31,543 bases of DNA from IMG/VR virus record IMGVR_UViG_3300048003_000310, positions 1 through 31,543 of that record. One strand, given 5' to 3'. This DNA is from a virus. The notes under the pieces were generated by a model, which was not told the DNA's origin, made no database searches, and saw only the letters and a list, made by a program, of their open reading frames with translations. Every line of letters begins with the position of its first letter. The stretch's first letter is position 1. Shown here one piece after another: positions 1 through 8,399 of the stretch. The position numbers and the translations under genes are program-made.

Positions 1-1701
1 GAGAAGATCTACATAAGTAATTGCTGCCAGTTTCCCATCGGCTCTTCTGCACCAGAGCACCGAGTACGGCTGATCCTGATAGGCTGTTCCAACAATTCCC
101 GATTCTGTGATGTTCTCTGATCTCAACGATAGATCGGCTGCTGCGTACTGATCCTGGAGTTTATCGAAGGCCAGTTCCCGGACCTTTCTCCCGTTTTGCT
201 GCACATAGAGCAGGTTGTTTCCAACTTTGGAAGGAAGTGCTGTTCCGTCTGTAGCCCAGGCTGAGACCTTCGTGATGGTGAAGTTAAATGGGGTTAGTGT
301 CAGATCGTCATCTGCTCCATAGACCTGGAAGATTCCACCGGATGTTCCAACAGATAGTCTCCGGTCTTCATTGAGCCACTCGATCAGATCCACCGTGTCA
401 CTGGAGATCGTCAGAGAGATCGCATTATTTTCAAAGATTTGCTCCCCAATGATGGTCTTCCCAGAAGAGTCTGTTCTGCCTGTCGATTGTCCGAGTGGTT
501 CCGAGGAAGCAAAGTTATTGAAGTCTGCAGTCTGCGAAAAATAGAGAGTCTGAGGTTCTGTAGAGGTTCCTCCAAAGACCAATCGTTGCTGAAAGATCTG
601 AACCGTTCTGGGGTATCCGGTAGTTGAAGAGAAGCTGCCGAGTTGCCATTCGGTTGTAGAACCGGGTGTCGAGAGAGCAGCCTTGGTCTTCGCTAGGATC
701 GTGGTGGTCGGATTGGTACTGTCTAGTTCTAGGATCTCGGCATATCCCCATTTGATCTGTGGAGAAACCTGAGTGTTCAGTCGGATCACTCGTCCGACAT
801 CTGTGCTTTGGAAACCGAGGTCCAGATTGATTCCGGTTGTATCGGAAGCGACTATCTTGATATAGGCATCTTTGCCGACAATGTCTTGGAAGAAAGTCAG
901 GTCTGTAGTTGGAACCGTAGTGATATCAGCAGGAGTGCCACCGGAGGAGGTCGCTAGTTTGAACGTGTTCTGAGTAGCCTGGACAATGTAGTAATCGGTT
1001 CCTGCCGTGACTCCGGCTATTGAAGTACCTCCGGTAAAGCGAACCTTCTGCCCATTGACAAACGGATGATTACTGGAAGTAAAGGAGTCTGTGGCATCAT
1101 CGACATTCGATGCTGTAACCGTAATGACTTGTTCTGCTTCCAGAGTTGAATTGGTGAAACTGGTTCCAGACCAATCCCCGTCTGCTGCTAGAGAAATGGT
1201 CATCGTGGTGTCTTCGACATTCACCGGGAGGTACGGACCATCTTTCAAAGGAAGTTCGGTCAGAGTCCAAGACGTTACGTCAAGACGTTTGAGTTCTCTC
1301 GGAGGATGTGTCGGATGAACAAGGAAGAGTACGTCTGCAGATTGAGTGAAACTGATGTCCGCTAACTGAGCAGTCGTATAGGTTGTAGCCACTTCGTAGG
1401 GAGAACCACTGGACTCGATGATTCCATCATTGGCATAGAAGCGGATCTTGTTATTGGAAAACTCCAGAATGACCGAAGTCCCTTGACCACGATTGAACGG
1501 GATTAACCGAACCTCGGCATTCGATGGAGTAGAGTTGGCAAAGAACGTCCCTGGTCTTCGGGTTACCGATCCCTGGGGAAGCACTACCATATTTTCAAGT
1601 AGAGCAAGTGAAGACCGATACGACTCCAGTTCGACCATCCCCTGCATCCGAGGAGAGATCATCCCGTCTGCGAAAGAAGATTGAAGTGCCTGAACTCTCA
1701 A
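1..1701 (-). CDS. Tail tubular protein B-like (tail nozzle) protein, partial
   Basis: This is an open frame of 567 codons that runs off the left edge, so the C-terminus is missing. The start is probably the TTG at 1699-1701, right after the stop of tail tubular protein A, with GAGG in the preceding codons. The N-terminus has the 'SFADGMISPRMQG' and 'VLPQGSVTRRPGTFF' motifs that open a large family of podophage tail proteins usually placed just after tail tubular protein A. Near the left edge a 'PYSVLWCRRADGKL' stretch also matches this family. By position it should form the distal tail tube or nozzle below the adaptor. The family is variously called tail tubular protein B, stabilisation protein or hypothetical; the exact structural role is inferred. 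Confidence 0.75.
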   Translation of the reverse strand, partial: MRVQALQSSFADGMISPRMQGMVELESYRSSLALLENMVVLPQGSVTRRPGTFFANSTPSNAEVRLIPFNRGQGTSVILEFSNNKIRFYANDGIIESSGSPYEVATTYTTAQLADISFTQSADVLFLVHPTHPPRELKRLDVTSWTLTELPLKDGPYLPVNVEDTTMTISLAADGDWSGTSFTNSTLEAEQVITVTASNVDDATDSFTSSNHPFVNGQKVRFTGGTSIAGVTAGTDYYIVQATQNTFKLATSSGGTPADITTVPTTDLTFFQDIVGKDAYIKIVASDTTGINLDLGFQSTDVGRVIRLNTQVSPQIKWGYAEILELDSTNPTTTILAKTKAALSTPGSTTEWQLGSFSSTTGYPRTVQIFQQRLVFGGTSTEPQTLYFSQTADFNNFASSEPLGQSTGRTDSSGKTIIGEQIFENNAISLTISSDTVDLIEWLNEDRRLSVGTSGGIFQVYGADDDLTLTPFNFTITKVSAWATDGTALPSKVGNNLLYVQQNGRKVRELAFDKLQDQYAAADLSLRSENITESGIVGTAYQDQPYSVLWCRRADGKLAAITYVDLL

Positions 1702-2304
1702 CTAGACCTCACTACTGAACTTGGCTCTTCTGTAGGTAGAACCGACTAAACGGGCATTGATGAAGTCATCTGCGATAAATTCACCCGGCATGGACGTTTC
1801 CTGAGAATCTACACCACGGGCCTCAGACAAGATCTGCAAGTACTTCTGGAACATCCGGTCTCGAAGATCTGCTCGTCCTGTCAGGTTTTCCGCTATCTCA
1901 GACGCCAGTTTGAGTGAAATGGCATGGAGTAACAGAGAATCGAATTCCGTAGGATCGGTCACCCGTTTGATGTACTTCAGTTTCATTGAAGTACTATCGG
2001 TTACCAGAAACCGTCCCTCGACTTCGTACTTCTCGAAGTTGTTCTCAATATCAAGAACCCGAAGGCAATCAGCAGGTAGAGCAAAGCGTTTGGCATAACC
2101 CCAAACTGGAGCAGTAACGTCTGCTGATAACTCTACCCTGGCAATCGCACAGTTCCAGGGATGGGACCGGAGGACCGAGTCTCTGGAATCTTCGTAGCGA
2201 AGATTGACAACCCGTGCCCTCTCGTTCTCTTCTGTCAAAGCCGCAATCTTGGTTTCACCGATGTTGGTGAGCGCAATGTTGCAGATCTGAACTACTGAAC
2301 TCAT
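1702..2304 (-). CDS. Tail tubular protein A (head-tail adaptor)
   Basis: This 200-aa protein has the typical N-terminus of the gp11-like adaptor family: 'VVQICNIALTNIGE' followed by an ENERAR segment and 'RDSVLRSHPWNCA' at about residues 42-54. Members form a dodecameric ring under the portal that joins head to tail nozzle. Length fits the family (about 190-220 aa). The start ATG overlaps the stop of the upstream structural gene as TGATG, and its stop abuts the next gene, so it lies in a tightly coupled head-tail operon. Confidence 0.85.
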   Translation of the reverse strand: MSSVVQICNIALTNIGETKIAALTEENERARVVNLRYEDSRDSVLRSHPWNCAIARVELSADVTAPVWGYAKRFALPADCLRVLDIENNFEKYEVEGRFLVTDSTSMKLKYIKRVTDPTEFDSLLLHAISLKLASEIAENLTGRADLRDRMFQKYLQILSEARGVDSQETSMPGEFIADDFINARLVGSTYRRAKFSSEV

Positions 2305-2798
2305 CAGTCAGTTACATAGACGATGTAACCGACCAAGTCATCTCCACTGACAAGAGCGACATCCTGACACGTTGCCCGAATGACTACACCACCTTGTGAC
2401 TGAAGAACATAGGTTCCCCCTGTGGCCTTGATCCCGGCTAGCGCACCTTCCATGGCAAAATAGCCAGCAGTGTCTACGTTGAGACCATCGATCAGCCCAT
2501 TTGGATCGGCAGCAACAGAGTCACCGTTCCCATCGGTATGAGCATCCCAACCAAGGTCTAGTGTCGCTGAAGACGTAGTCCAGTTGACGTACATTCGGGA
2601 AAGGCCCAATAGGATTCGTACTCGTCCTGCCGGAAGTTTCCCAAGTGCTACCGAAGAGGTTGCGTCTCCTGCACCGTCTTGATCATGGGTGAAGAACATC
2701 ACCCGGAGTCTACCTTGGAATTCGGTTGACTCATTGTTTACTACAGGATCTGCCGTTGCATTGGTGTATTCCGTAGATTTCTGAGTAGTAACAGCCAT
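2304..2798 (-). CDS. Virion structural protein, possible capsid decoration
   Basis: This 164-aa protein is rich in Gly, Ala, Thr, Val and Asp, with no membrane segment or catalytic motif that I recognise. The composition suggests a beta-rich virion protein. It sits between the major capsid gene and tail tubular A, where many podophages encode a small structural or decoration protein. A strong ribosome site (TAAGGAGA, spaced from the ATG by CTAA-type sequence) suggests high expression, like the capsid. Function is inferred from position and composition only. Confidence 0.6.
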   Translation of the reverse strand: MAVTTQKSTEYTNATADPVVNNESTEFQGRLRVMFFTHDQDGAGDATSSVALGKLPAGRVRILLGLSRMYVNWTTSSATLDLGWDAHTDGNGDSVAADPNGLIDGLNVDTAGYFAMEGALAGIKATGGTYVLQSQGGVVIRATCQDVALVSGDDLVGYIVYVTD

Positions 2799-2807
2799 TT
2801 AGTCTCC

Positions 2808-3710
2808 TTATGGTGATTCGTCACATTCGATTTGAACTACCTTGTCCTCTTCCATCCTGGTTGCTCCAATTGACATCGCAGCATAGACCTGAGTGGCATA
2901 GGATTTATCGGGTCGCTCATCGATTCTAACGTGAAGATCTTTACCGACTGCTAACAGCATCCCGTCTACAGCATAAGCAAAACAACTTCGCACATCTGTA
3001 GAACTGTTTAGAGACAATCTGGTAGACGTTATGAAGGTAAAGCCAAGAAAATCAGATATTTGGCCCTGAGCTAACGCCTTCACGGTGTTGAAATCAGAAC
3101 TGGTGACTTCCGTAGTAGCCAACAAATCCTGGATCTGTTTTGGACCTACGACAATTACTCTTGGGATACTTGGATCAACATCAGCATTATCCATCAGGTA
3201 TTTGGCCTGACGTAGTTTCTCAATGTTGAGTCCTGTGCTTCCAGATCCAGTGGCACGTACTGTAGCAGCCACAATTTGAGAACCACTGCTGTAGCCCGAA
3301 AGCGTGACGGAAGTTGCTCCGGTTTCTCCAGTATAGGCTGTCCCGGTTGCTGCACTGATGATGACATCGTCCATCGCTCTACCGATGGCAAAAGCCTGAG
3401 CTTGAGCATAGGTGGAAGTCGGATCGACAATCATTCGGAGACGGTCCTGATCATCAATCAAATCAGCTACTTCGTAGTCGGCTAACGTGACTCGTCTTCG
3501 TGCGTGAGGGGTATCGGAAAGAATGGTATCTGCTCCACGGGTGCTTCGGATGGAAGCTACCTGGGAACCGATTTGATCGAAATAAGCGTTTTTTCCTCGG
3601 ACACCTTCCACACGAACCAGACCTCGTAATCGAGATCCCTTCTGTTGTGACAAGTGCTGGAGGTTCTGGGAGTACTGCTGGACAAAAGCAGTGGTGACCT
3701 GATTAGACAT
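2808..3710 (-). CDS. Major capsid protein
   Basis: This protein of about 300 aa begins MSNQVTTAFVQQYSQN and carries 'RGLVRVEGVRGKNAYFDQIG' and 'ARRRVTLADYEVADLIDDQD' in its first 100 residues, typical of one podophage HK97-fold capsid family. I chose the ATG at 3708-3710 over a TTG two codons upstream, because the AGG in CTCAGGTTGGAT is better spaced from it. It lies downstream of the scaffold gene and upstream of tail genes, the canonical order. Two perfect hairpins precede it in the leader (3723-3739 and 3761-3778), and the following gene has a strong Shine-Dalgarno. It should assemble the icosahedral shell on the scaffold. Confidence 0.85.
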   Translation of the reverse strand: MSNQVTTAFVQQYSQNLQHLSQQKGSRLRGLVRVEGVRGKNAYFDQIGSQVASIRSTRGADTILSDTPHARRRVTLADYEVADLIDDQDRLRMIVDPTSTYAQAQAFAIGRAMDDVIISAATGTAYTGETGATSVTLSGYSSGSQIVAATVRATGSGSTGLNIEKLRQAKYLMDNADVDPSIPRVIVVGPKQIQDLLATTEVTSSDFNTVKALAQGQISDFLGFTFITSTRLSLNSSTDVRSCFAYAVDGMLLAVGKDLHVRIDERPDKSYATQVYAAMSIGATRMEEDKVVQIECDESP

Positions 3711-3722
3711 ATCCAACCTGAG

Positions 3723-3739
3723 ATGAGAATTGTTCTCAT
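3723..3739 (-). promoter_or_regulatory. Inverted repeat in capsid leader (proximal)
   Basis: ATGAGAA-TTG-TTCTCAT is a perfect 7-bp inverted repeat with a 3-nt loop, ending about 13 nt before the capsid start codon. In the mRNA it can form a short hairpin just upstream of the ribosome site. No U-tract follows, so it is not a standard terminator. A role in mRNA processing, stability or translation control is inferred. Confidence 0.5.
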
Positions 3740-3760
3740 GCCTATGATTGGAGTTGTCCT

Positions 3761-3778
3761 ACATCAGATGTCTGATGT
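3761..3778 (-). promoter_or_regulatory. Inverted repeat in capsid leader (distal)
   Basis: ACATCAGA-TG-TCTGATGT is a perfect 8-bp inverted repeat with a 2-nt centre, lying 21 bp beyond the proximal hairpin in the only sizeable gap of the head operon. It could be an operator dyad or a second leader hairpin. The sequence alone cannot distinguish these. Confidence 0.45.
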
Positions 3779-3815
3779 CTCAGGATTCCGGGCTAGGAAG
3801 CAGAAGAAGTACGGG

Positions 3816-3986
3816 TCAGGATCTGGTTGTCCGTTTCCGTTCCTTTTGCATGAGGGAATCTGTGGGCTTTTTTACCCACTGGTAATACTTATCAGCAAGT
3901 TCAATGGGGTTACTGATATCGGCCACTGTACCGTTTTCTACTGCGAGACGCAAGCATTCTAAACGAAGAGCTTCTTCTTCCGTCAT
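3816..3986 (-). CDS. Small conserved-type protein between scaffold and capsid
   Basis: This 56-aa frame starts MTEEEALRLECLRLA and contains 'IELADKYYQWV' near the middle, with a basic tail (KERKRTTRS). The ATG overlaps the scaffold stop as ATGA (3983-3986), the same coupling seen throughout the operon, which strongly supports a real gene. Small acidic-N-terminus proteins with an 'LAdkYyqWV'-like motif occur at this place in other podophages as I recall; their function is unknown. A role in capsid assembly is a guess from position. Confidence 0.72.
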   Translation of the reverse strand: MTEEEALRLECLRLAVENGTVADISNPIELADKYYQWVKKPTDSLMQKERKRTTRS

Positions 3987-4759
3987 AGTAGCATCTCTCG
4001 GAGTTTCAGTGCTTCGGCAACATACTTATCGTGCTCTGGATGCATCCCATCCCAATACGGAGATTCGGAGTCCATGATCTTGTCGAGTTTGTCCTGGATC
4101 GATGCCTTTCCACCGTTGTCACCAAAAGCCACTTCGTTCTGAAGCAAACCATCTTCCTTTAGGATTTGACCGACCTTGTTGAACAACTTGATCATCTCCG
4201 GAGAGTTGCCGAGTCCGCTCTGTTCCATCGCTTGTACTGTCTCTGCATCGGCTAACTGAAGGAAGGCTTGTTTGGCTATCTGGGTCTGTGCATTGAACTC
4301 CGGACCCCACTCCCTCTTCAGATTGTCTAGTCCCATCCGGACTCCTTCTTCGTACTGAGACCGATCCTGTTGCTGCAACTGGTTGTACTTGTCGTTCATC
4401 CATGAGTAGACCTCTCTGGCTTGATTGGTGTTCAGACCCAGTTTGTGAACGTTCTCAGCGAATTCCCGGTTGATGTCATTGGATAGATCGAGTTCGTATC
4501 CTGCCGGATCTGGTGGTCTGCCAAGTTGGTTATAAACTTCAGTGTAGTCTCCGTTGGTCGGTAATCGGAGTAACTGCTCGGATGGGACTCCCATCTTCTT
4601 GACCAGACTGACATAGCTTTTTGCTAGCTTCGATACATCATCAAAGTTTCTTAGGGATGGCTCATTCGATAAGTCTTCTGGCAGACTTTGGGGATCAAAC
4701 GCCAAGGAGGTTTCGGCTGGGGTTGCCTCGGCAACTTGTTCAACGGTCTCTTCTGTCAT
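3983..4759 (-). CDS. Capsid assembly scaffolding protein
   Basis: This 258-aa protein is acidic and mostly helical. It shows the family's N-terminal pattern: 'LSNEPSLRNFDDVSKLAKSY' followed by a lysine-rich helix, 'RLPTNGD' and 'LGRPPDPAGYEL' (about residues 30-90). A Q-rich helical middle follows. Such proteins guide capsid assembly and leave before or during packaging. It lies directly before the capsid gene. Its start overlaps the Bbp19-like gene by 20 bp and its stop overlaps the 56-aa gene. Confidence 0.85.
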   Translation of the reverse strand: MTEETVEQVAEATPAETSLAFDPQSLPEDLSNEPSLRNFDDVSKLAKSYVSLVKKMGVPSEQLLRLPTNGDYTEVYNQLGRPPDPAGYELDLSNDINREFAENVHKLGLNTNQAREVYSWMNDKYNQLQQQDRSQYEEGVRMGLDNLKREWGPEFNAQTQIAKQAFLQLADAETVQAMEQSGLGNSPEMIKLFNKVGQILKEDGLLQNEVAFGDNGGKASIQDKLDKIMDSESPYWDGMHPEHDKYVAEALKLREMLL

Positions 4760-4991
4760 ACGGAGGTTCCATTTGTTTTTCCAAAGATTCCAAATCGATC
4801 TTCAGATATTTGATCAAATCCATGACCACTGATCTTCGGCCTTCCTGGAATGCAGAAGCTACCGAGTCACCGGGTACATGGGTGGTGTTGAAAATAAAGT
4901 GTCTCTGACAAAGATCTGCCAGGACTTTTGCGCCTTCAGGAGAATTGAAGACTCTTCTGTAATCAGCCTGACGCTTCTTCTCAAAGAGCAT
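4740..4991 (-). CDS. Bbp19-like small phage protein
   Basis: This protein of about 83-88 aa contains 'RRVFNSPEGAKVLADLCQRH' and 'VPGDSVASAFQEGRRSVV', the hallmark pattern of the Bbp19-like phage family found between portal and scaffold in many podophages. The precise function is not established. Two starts are possible: ATG at 5004-5006 (MRAKQMLFEK) or ATG at 4989-4991 (MLFEKKRQ). I list the shorter, which overlaps the portal stop by only 11 bp. The ribosome site is weak for both, so coupling to portal translation is likely. Confidence 0.75.
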   Translation of the reverse strand: MLFEKKRQADYRRVFNSPEGAKVLADLCQRHFIFNTTHVPGDSVASAFQEGRRSVVMDLIKYLKIDLESLEKQMEPPYDRRDR

Positions 4992-6615
4992 TTGCTTTGC
5001 TCTCATTCAAGGTCGCTACCGATTCGTCTCGTCTCGATTGGGAGATCACAGCTTGTTGCTGTGCAATGACCTGGGCTTGTTGCATCTGATCCATCATCTG
5101 TTGCTGTTGCTGTTCTGCCGCTTTCTTCTGCTCCTGTTCGGCCTGAGTCCTAAAGACCTTGGGAGAGACCTTGAGTATTTCTGCGGCCAGTTCAGCAACT
5201 CTTCCGGTTTCAAAACGTTCAATTACGGTGGGGTCGAGTTGGGCAAAGGGAACAAGAAACTGAATCAACTGAGAGATGGAAGCCAGTTCTCCGGATCGTT
5301 GAGCAATCGAGACCGGGTTGGAATAGGCTAGTTTGAATTCAGCTTCTCGGAGTGCTTGTGGTGCTTCTGGAAGGGAACCGTTGCGGACCATGATTGACAT
5401 TGTCCTCAAAACGAGGGGTCCGAGACATTCTACCTCTTGACGGGCGACGATGGGTCCGAGCACTGAAAGGCGATCTCTCTGACGAGCAGCAATCTCGGTT
5501 GCCGAAAAGCGGAGAACGTCTCCATCCGGAGCAATTGGACCTGGAGTTTCAAAGAGATCAATGTAGAAGGCCCGTTCAACGGCTTGTCGGACTTGACCCA
5601 TCTTTGCTTCGTTCAATTCAATCCGAGCATTCGTGACCAAGGGAGTGATTCGATCTTGAGGACCAAGTCCTGCTCTGAAGTAATTGATCCCTCCTGCACG
5701 GGTGACTACGGGTGACAAAAATCCATCGTCTGGAACAAGGAGTGGAGGATCGACCACTTTCTGAAGAGCAATCAGTCCAATTCTTTCCATCTCATTGAGC
5801 ATTCGGACATCCGGCAACGCTTCAATCCCTGGACCTCTTCCGTAGACCTCCATCGTGTTCTTCTGCCACCGAGAGACGATATACGGATTCTCTTCAAAAC
5901 CTCCGGAACGGATTTCCTTGCGGCTGGAGAGTTCGTAGTAGTTGGAGACAAAAGGCTTGCTCCCAGTGTTCCCAGACTTGTTCCTAGGTCGTACCGCATG
6001 GAGGATTTCAAAACGTTCAAAAGGCTGATCGTCTACGGCTTTCTTGATCTGATCCGATAGAGAGTTCCCGAACTGACGATAGAGAGACCGTGCGGTGTCC
6101 CAGAAGGTTCTGTAAACAGCATCTACCCGTCCGAATTTATCTTCTGCAATGTAGCAGTTTCCCAAGAAGTAAGACCGGAAGATCGGTCCTACGGGAGGTT
6201 CATCGACTACCATCATGCACCCGGTTCCGAATCCAAGAAGATCCAGATAGAATTCGTGCATCGAAGAATGAAAGCCACTCTGGGGAGAGTTGAAGACTGA
6301 TGTACATCTTCTCGTTGCTTCCTCTAGCCAGACTTGGACTTCCCGATCCTTCATCAGTTCCGAGTCTTCGGTCTCCAAGGCAAACCAAGGGACCGTATTG
6401 GAAGTCAGGGTATTGTGCAGACCAGAGGCTGCTCGGACCAAAGAACGGACTGCTGTCGATTCGTAGATCCGGTCTCTTCTCTGTTCTCCCGGTGCTCGAT
6501 AGCGATTCGTGAAATCTGCTTTCCGGGGAATCATCAACTCGGCAATATCCTGCCACTGGTTCTCCCAGTTCCCCCGATCCCCCCGGAGTGCTTCAAATTC
6601 TTCAACTAGGTTCAT
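4981..6615 (-). CDS. Portal protein (head-to-tail connector)
   Basis: This 544-aa protein matches the T7-type head-to-tail connecting protein family: 'WQDIAELMIPRKADF' near residue 20, 'RDRIYESTAVRSLVRAASGL' near residue 45, then 'LTSNTVPWFAL'. Length is usual for the family (about 500-560). It would form the dodecameric portal at one vertex through which DNA is packaged. The C-terminus is a Q/E-rich coiled coil (about residues 490-530, with a run of glutamines), as in many portals. The start overlaps the preceding gene as ATGA. Confidence 0.9.
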   Translation of the reverse strand: MNLVEEFEALRGDRGNWENQWQDIAELMIPRKADFTNRYRAPGEQRRDRIYESTAVRSLVRAASGLHNTLTSNTVPWFALETEDSELMKDREVQVWLEEATRRCTSVFNSPQSGFHSSMHEFYLDLLGFGTGCMMVVDEPPVGPIFRSYFLGNCYIAEDKFGRVDAVYRTFWDTARSLYRQFGNSLSDQIKKAVDDQPFERFEILHAVRPRNKSGNTGSKPFVSNYYELSSRKEIRSGGFEENPYIVSRWQKNTMEVYGRGPGIEALPDVRMLNEMERIGLIALQKVVDPPLLVPDDGFLSPVVTRAGGINYFRAGLGPQDRITPLVTNARIELNEAKMGQVRQAVERAFYIDLFETPGPIAPDGDVLRFSATEIAARQRDRLSVLGPIVARQEVECLGPLVLRTMSIMVRNGSLPEAPQALREAEFKLAYSNPVSIAQRSGELASISQLIQFLVPFAQLDPTVIERFETGRVAELAAEILKVSPKVFRTQAEQEQKKAAEQQQQQMMDQMQQAQVIAQQQAVISQSRRDESVATLNESKANAL

Positions 6616-7502
6616 AGTGCTCTCGCATATCTTCTGCGATTAAACGGATCTTTTGCTCCCGTCAGGATCGTGTCTTCTCGTCCATATCGGTTCAGCATCA
6701 GTCTACGAATCCTGCGGAGTCTTTCCTCTTCGGTCAGCTTATCGGCCTTGGTGGTGCTCGTTTCAATGTTCCCGAAAGGATCATCGTTGCCTTCATAGTC
6801 CTTTGCATCCAGATCAGCACTAGGTGGCTGAGCAGCAGCCGGGTTCCCCTCTGCTGTCCCTGGGTTCAACATCATGCCTAGCGCTTCAATCTTTGGCGTA
6901 TACTTTTCAAATTCATGGACTGTTTCCTGGGCTAACTTTACGGCTGGATAATTCTCTGTGTAGAACTTTGCTACATCATTGACCACAGGCATTACTTTGT
7001 CTTCTACATAGGTCGTTACCTGATCTGCTGCATTTTCCAAAGTTGGGTTGCTTTGACCTCCGGAGATTGAAGAACCTGCTTGAACTGCGGCTTCCTGGAG
7101 ATTGCTCCCTGCTTGAACTACGGTTTCTTGAATCTTTGTACCCGTATTGATCGCTTCCTGCTGTAACTGAGTTCCTTGTTCAACTGCAGACTCCTGCAAC
7201 CCTTGGACACTGATCTTCGTTAAGTCTTGGTCCGTATTTGGTCTAGGCACATTGACGTCTTGAATCGCTTCCACTACAGGTGCTGCTAGATCCTGGTCCA
7301 AGTTCGGTGTGGGGATGTCGATGTCAAAATTCCCAGAAATACCACCAGAAGTATTCAGACTCGGAAACCCATAGTTTTTGCCACCAGAACTGGTATTTCC
7401 TGTTGCTTGATCGACTGCGCTTTGTGCCTGACTCTGGATACTATCGATAGCAGCATCGGTTGATCGTTGGGCATCTTCGATAAATTTCGGTTTACTACAC
7501 AC
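6612..7502 (-). CDS. 'MC...TILTG' phage protein with expanded repetitive middle
   Basis: The gene starts with GTG (7500-7502), supported by AGGAG seven bases upstream. The 296-aa product begins MCSKPKF and ends with a basic segment and a TILTG motif (RYGREDTILTGAKDP, about 268-282), which I recall as the bookends of a short podophage protein near portal/terminase, often only about 60-150 aa. Here the middle is much longer. It has a duplicated 'PxPNxDQDL' segment (about 65-110) and a run of near-11-residue helical repeats of the LQEAAVQAG type (about 110-150), predicting an extended amphipathic helix. The role is unknown; a virion or assembly part is inferred. Confidence 0.6.
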   Translation of the reverse strand: MCSKPKFIEDAQRSTDAAIDSIQSQAQSAVDQATGNTSSGGKNYGFPSLNTSGGISGNFDIDIPTPNLDQDLAAPVVEAIQDVNVPRPNTDQDLTKISVQGLQESAVEQGTQLQQEAINTGTKIQETVVQAGSNLQEAAVQAGSSISGGQSNPTLENAADQVTTYVEDKVMPVVNDVAKFYTENYPAVKLAQETVHEFEKYTPKIEALGMMLNPGTAEGNPAAAQPPSADLDAKDYEGNDDPFGNIETSTTKADKLTEEERLRRIRRLMLNRYGREDTILTGAKDPFNRRRYARAL

Positions 7503-7944
7503 GTTCTGCTCCTATAAAAAATTGACTTCCAATCTGTTGACCACCTTGACGCTGAAGAAACTTATGTACTCTCTGGAAATCAGATTCCGGAGACCGGAAG
7601 GTTCCGTAAAAGAAAGGTAGATTGACTTCCTTCGCTACGGACTTCGCTACCTTGTAGAGTTCAAAGGCTGTTCTGCTCTTCCGAAACTTCGGATTGACGT
7701 AAACATAGTATTCATAGAGTGCCAGATCATTGGTGTACCAGTGACTTTCCACTCTCAGACCCATGTGGCCCTGGAGAATCCCCTCTTCGGTTCTCTTCAG
7801 AACAATGTGGTGCTCAATTGAGTTCGATAGAAAGGAAACACACTTCTCTTCATCCATCTTTCCAAAGGGAGCCATCTCAACATACATCTCTCTCAGGTCT
7901 GCCATCAGGGAATCAACATCCTCTAAAGTACATCTCTCAATCAT
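7495..7944 (-). CDS. GNAT-family N-acetyltransferase
   Basis: This 149-aa protein has the GNAT layout: an N-terminal helix region, 'GHMGLRVES' strand, then 'YEYYVYVNPKFRKSRTAFEL' (about 77-96), where the VxPxFRKSRTA segment is motif A that binds the acetyl-CoA pyrophosphate. A 'FFYGTFR' strand follows. GNAT genes recur beside terminase or portal genes in podophages; their substrate is not known. It is coupled to the coiled-coil gene by ATGA, so it is made with late genes, suggesting modification of a virion or packaging component (inference). Confidence 0.75.
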   Translation of the reverse strand: MIERCTLEDVDSLMADLREMYVEMAPFGKMDEEKCVSFLSNSIEHHIVLKRTEEGILQGHMGLRVESHWYTNDLALYEYYVYVNPKFRKSRTAFELYKVAKSVAKEVNLPFFYGTFRSPESDFQRVHKFLQRQGGQQIGSQFFIGAERV

Positions 7945-8399
7945 CGAACAGCCGATGGGCTTCTTGCTCCTGAAGTTAGAATCGTTCTCTTATAGTCTCT
8001 ACGAACTCCCCGTTTGAATGGATCTCTTTCCACCTCCAGTTCCTTCATCAGCCCAGGGACCATCTCGTTGATCTGAGAGAGTTCTGCTGAAGAGGATTCC
8101 ATCGTGCTTCTGTATTCCGATAACCTCGGCTCAAAGGATCGATAGTTTGTTTGGAGTCCCTCATACGTTGAAAGAAGTGCATTGTAGGCATCTAACTTCT
8201 GCTGAGTCCGGTTACCCTGGAAGTCATCGTAGGCCGCTTTGACCTGGGGTTCAAAAGCAACTGCTTCATCATAGGAACTTCGGTACTGAGGATAGAGGCT
8301 CTGGTAACTCTCCTGTGCAGTGGTTCCCTGTTCCTGGACGATTCCGAATCGGTCCCTCAGTTCCTGAAGGCGTTGTCTGGGGTTGTATGCTCTGGCCAT
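7941..8399 (-). CDS. Coiled-coil protein with C-terminal TILTS motif
   Basis: I chose the ATG at 8397-8399 (MARAYNPRQRLQELRD) with GGA upstream, over a TTG three codons earlier. The product is 152 aa, helical and rich in Q, S, E and Y, with heptad-like spacing over about residues 20-120. It ends 'RRDYKRTILTSGARS', very like the TILTG end of the protein two genes downstream. It overlaps the terminase 3' end by about 43 bp. Function is unknown; possibly an assembly or ejection protein. Confidence 0.6.
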   Translation of the reverse strand: MARAYNPRQRLQELRDRFGIVQEQGTTAQESYQSLYPQYRSSYDEAVAFEPQVKAAYDDFQGNRTQQKLDAYNALLSTYEGLQTNYRSFEPRLSEYRSTMESSSAELSQINEMVPGLMKELEVERDPFKRGVRRDYKRTILTSGARSPSAVR

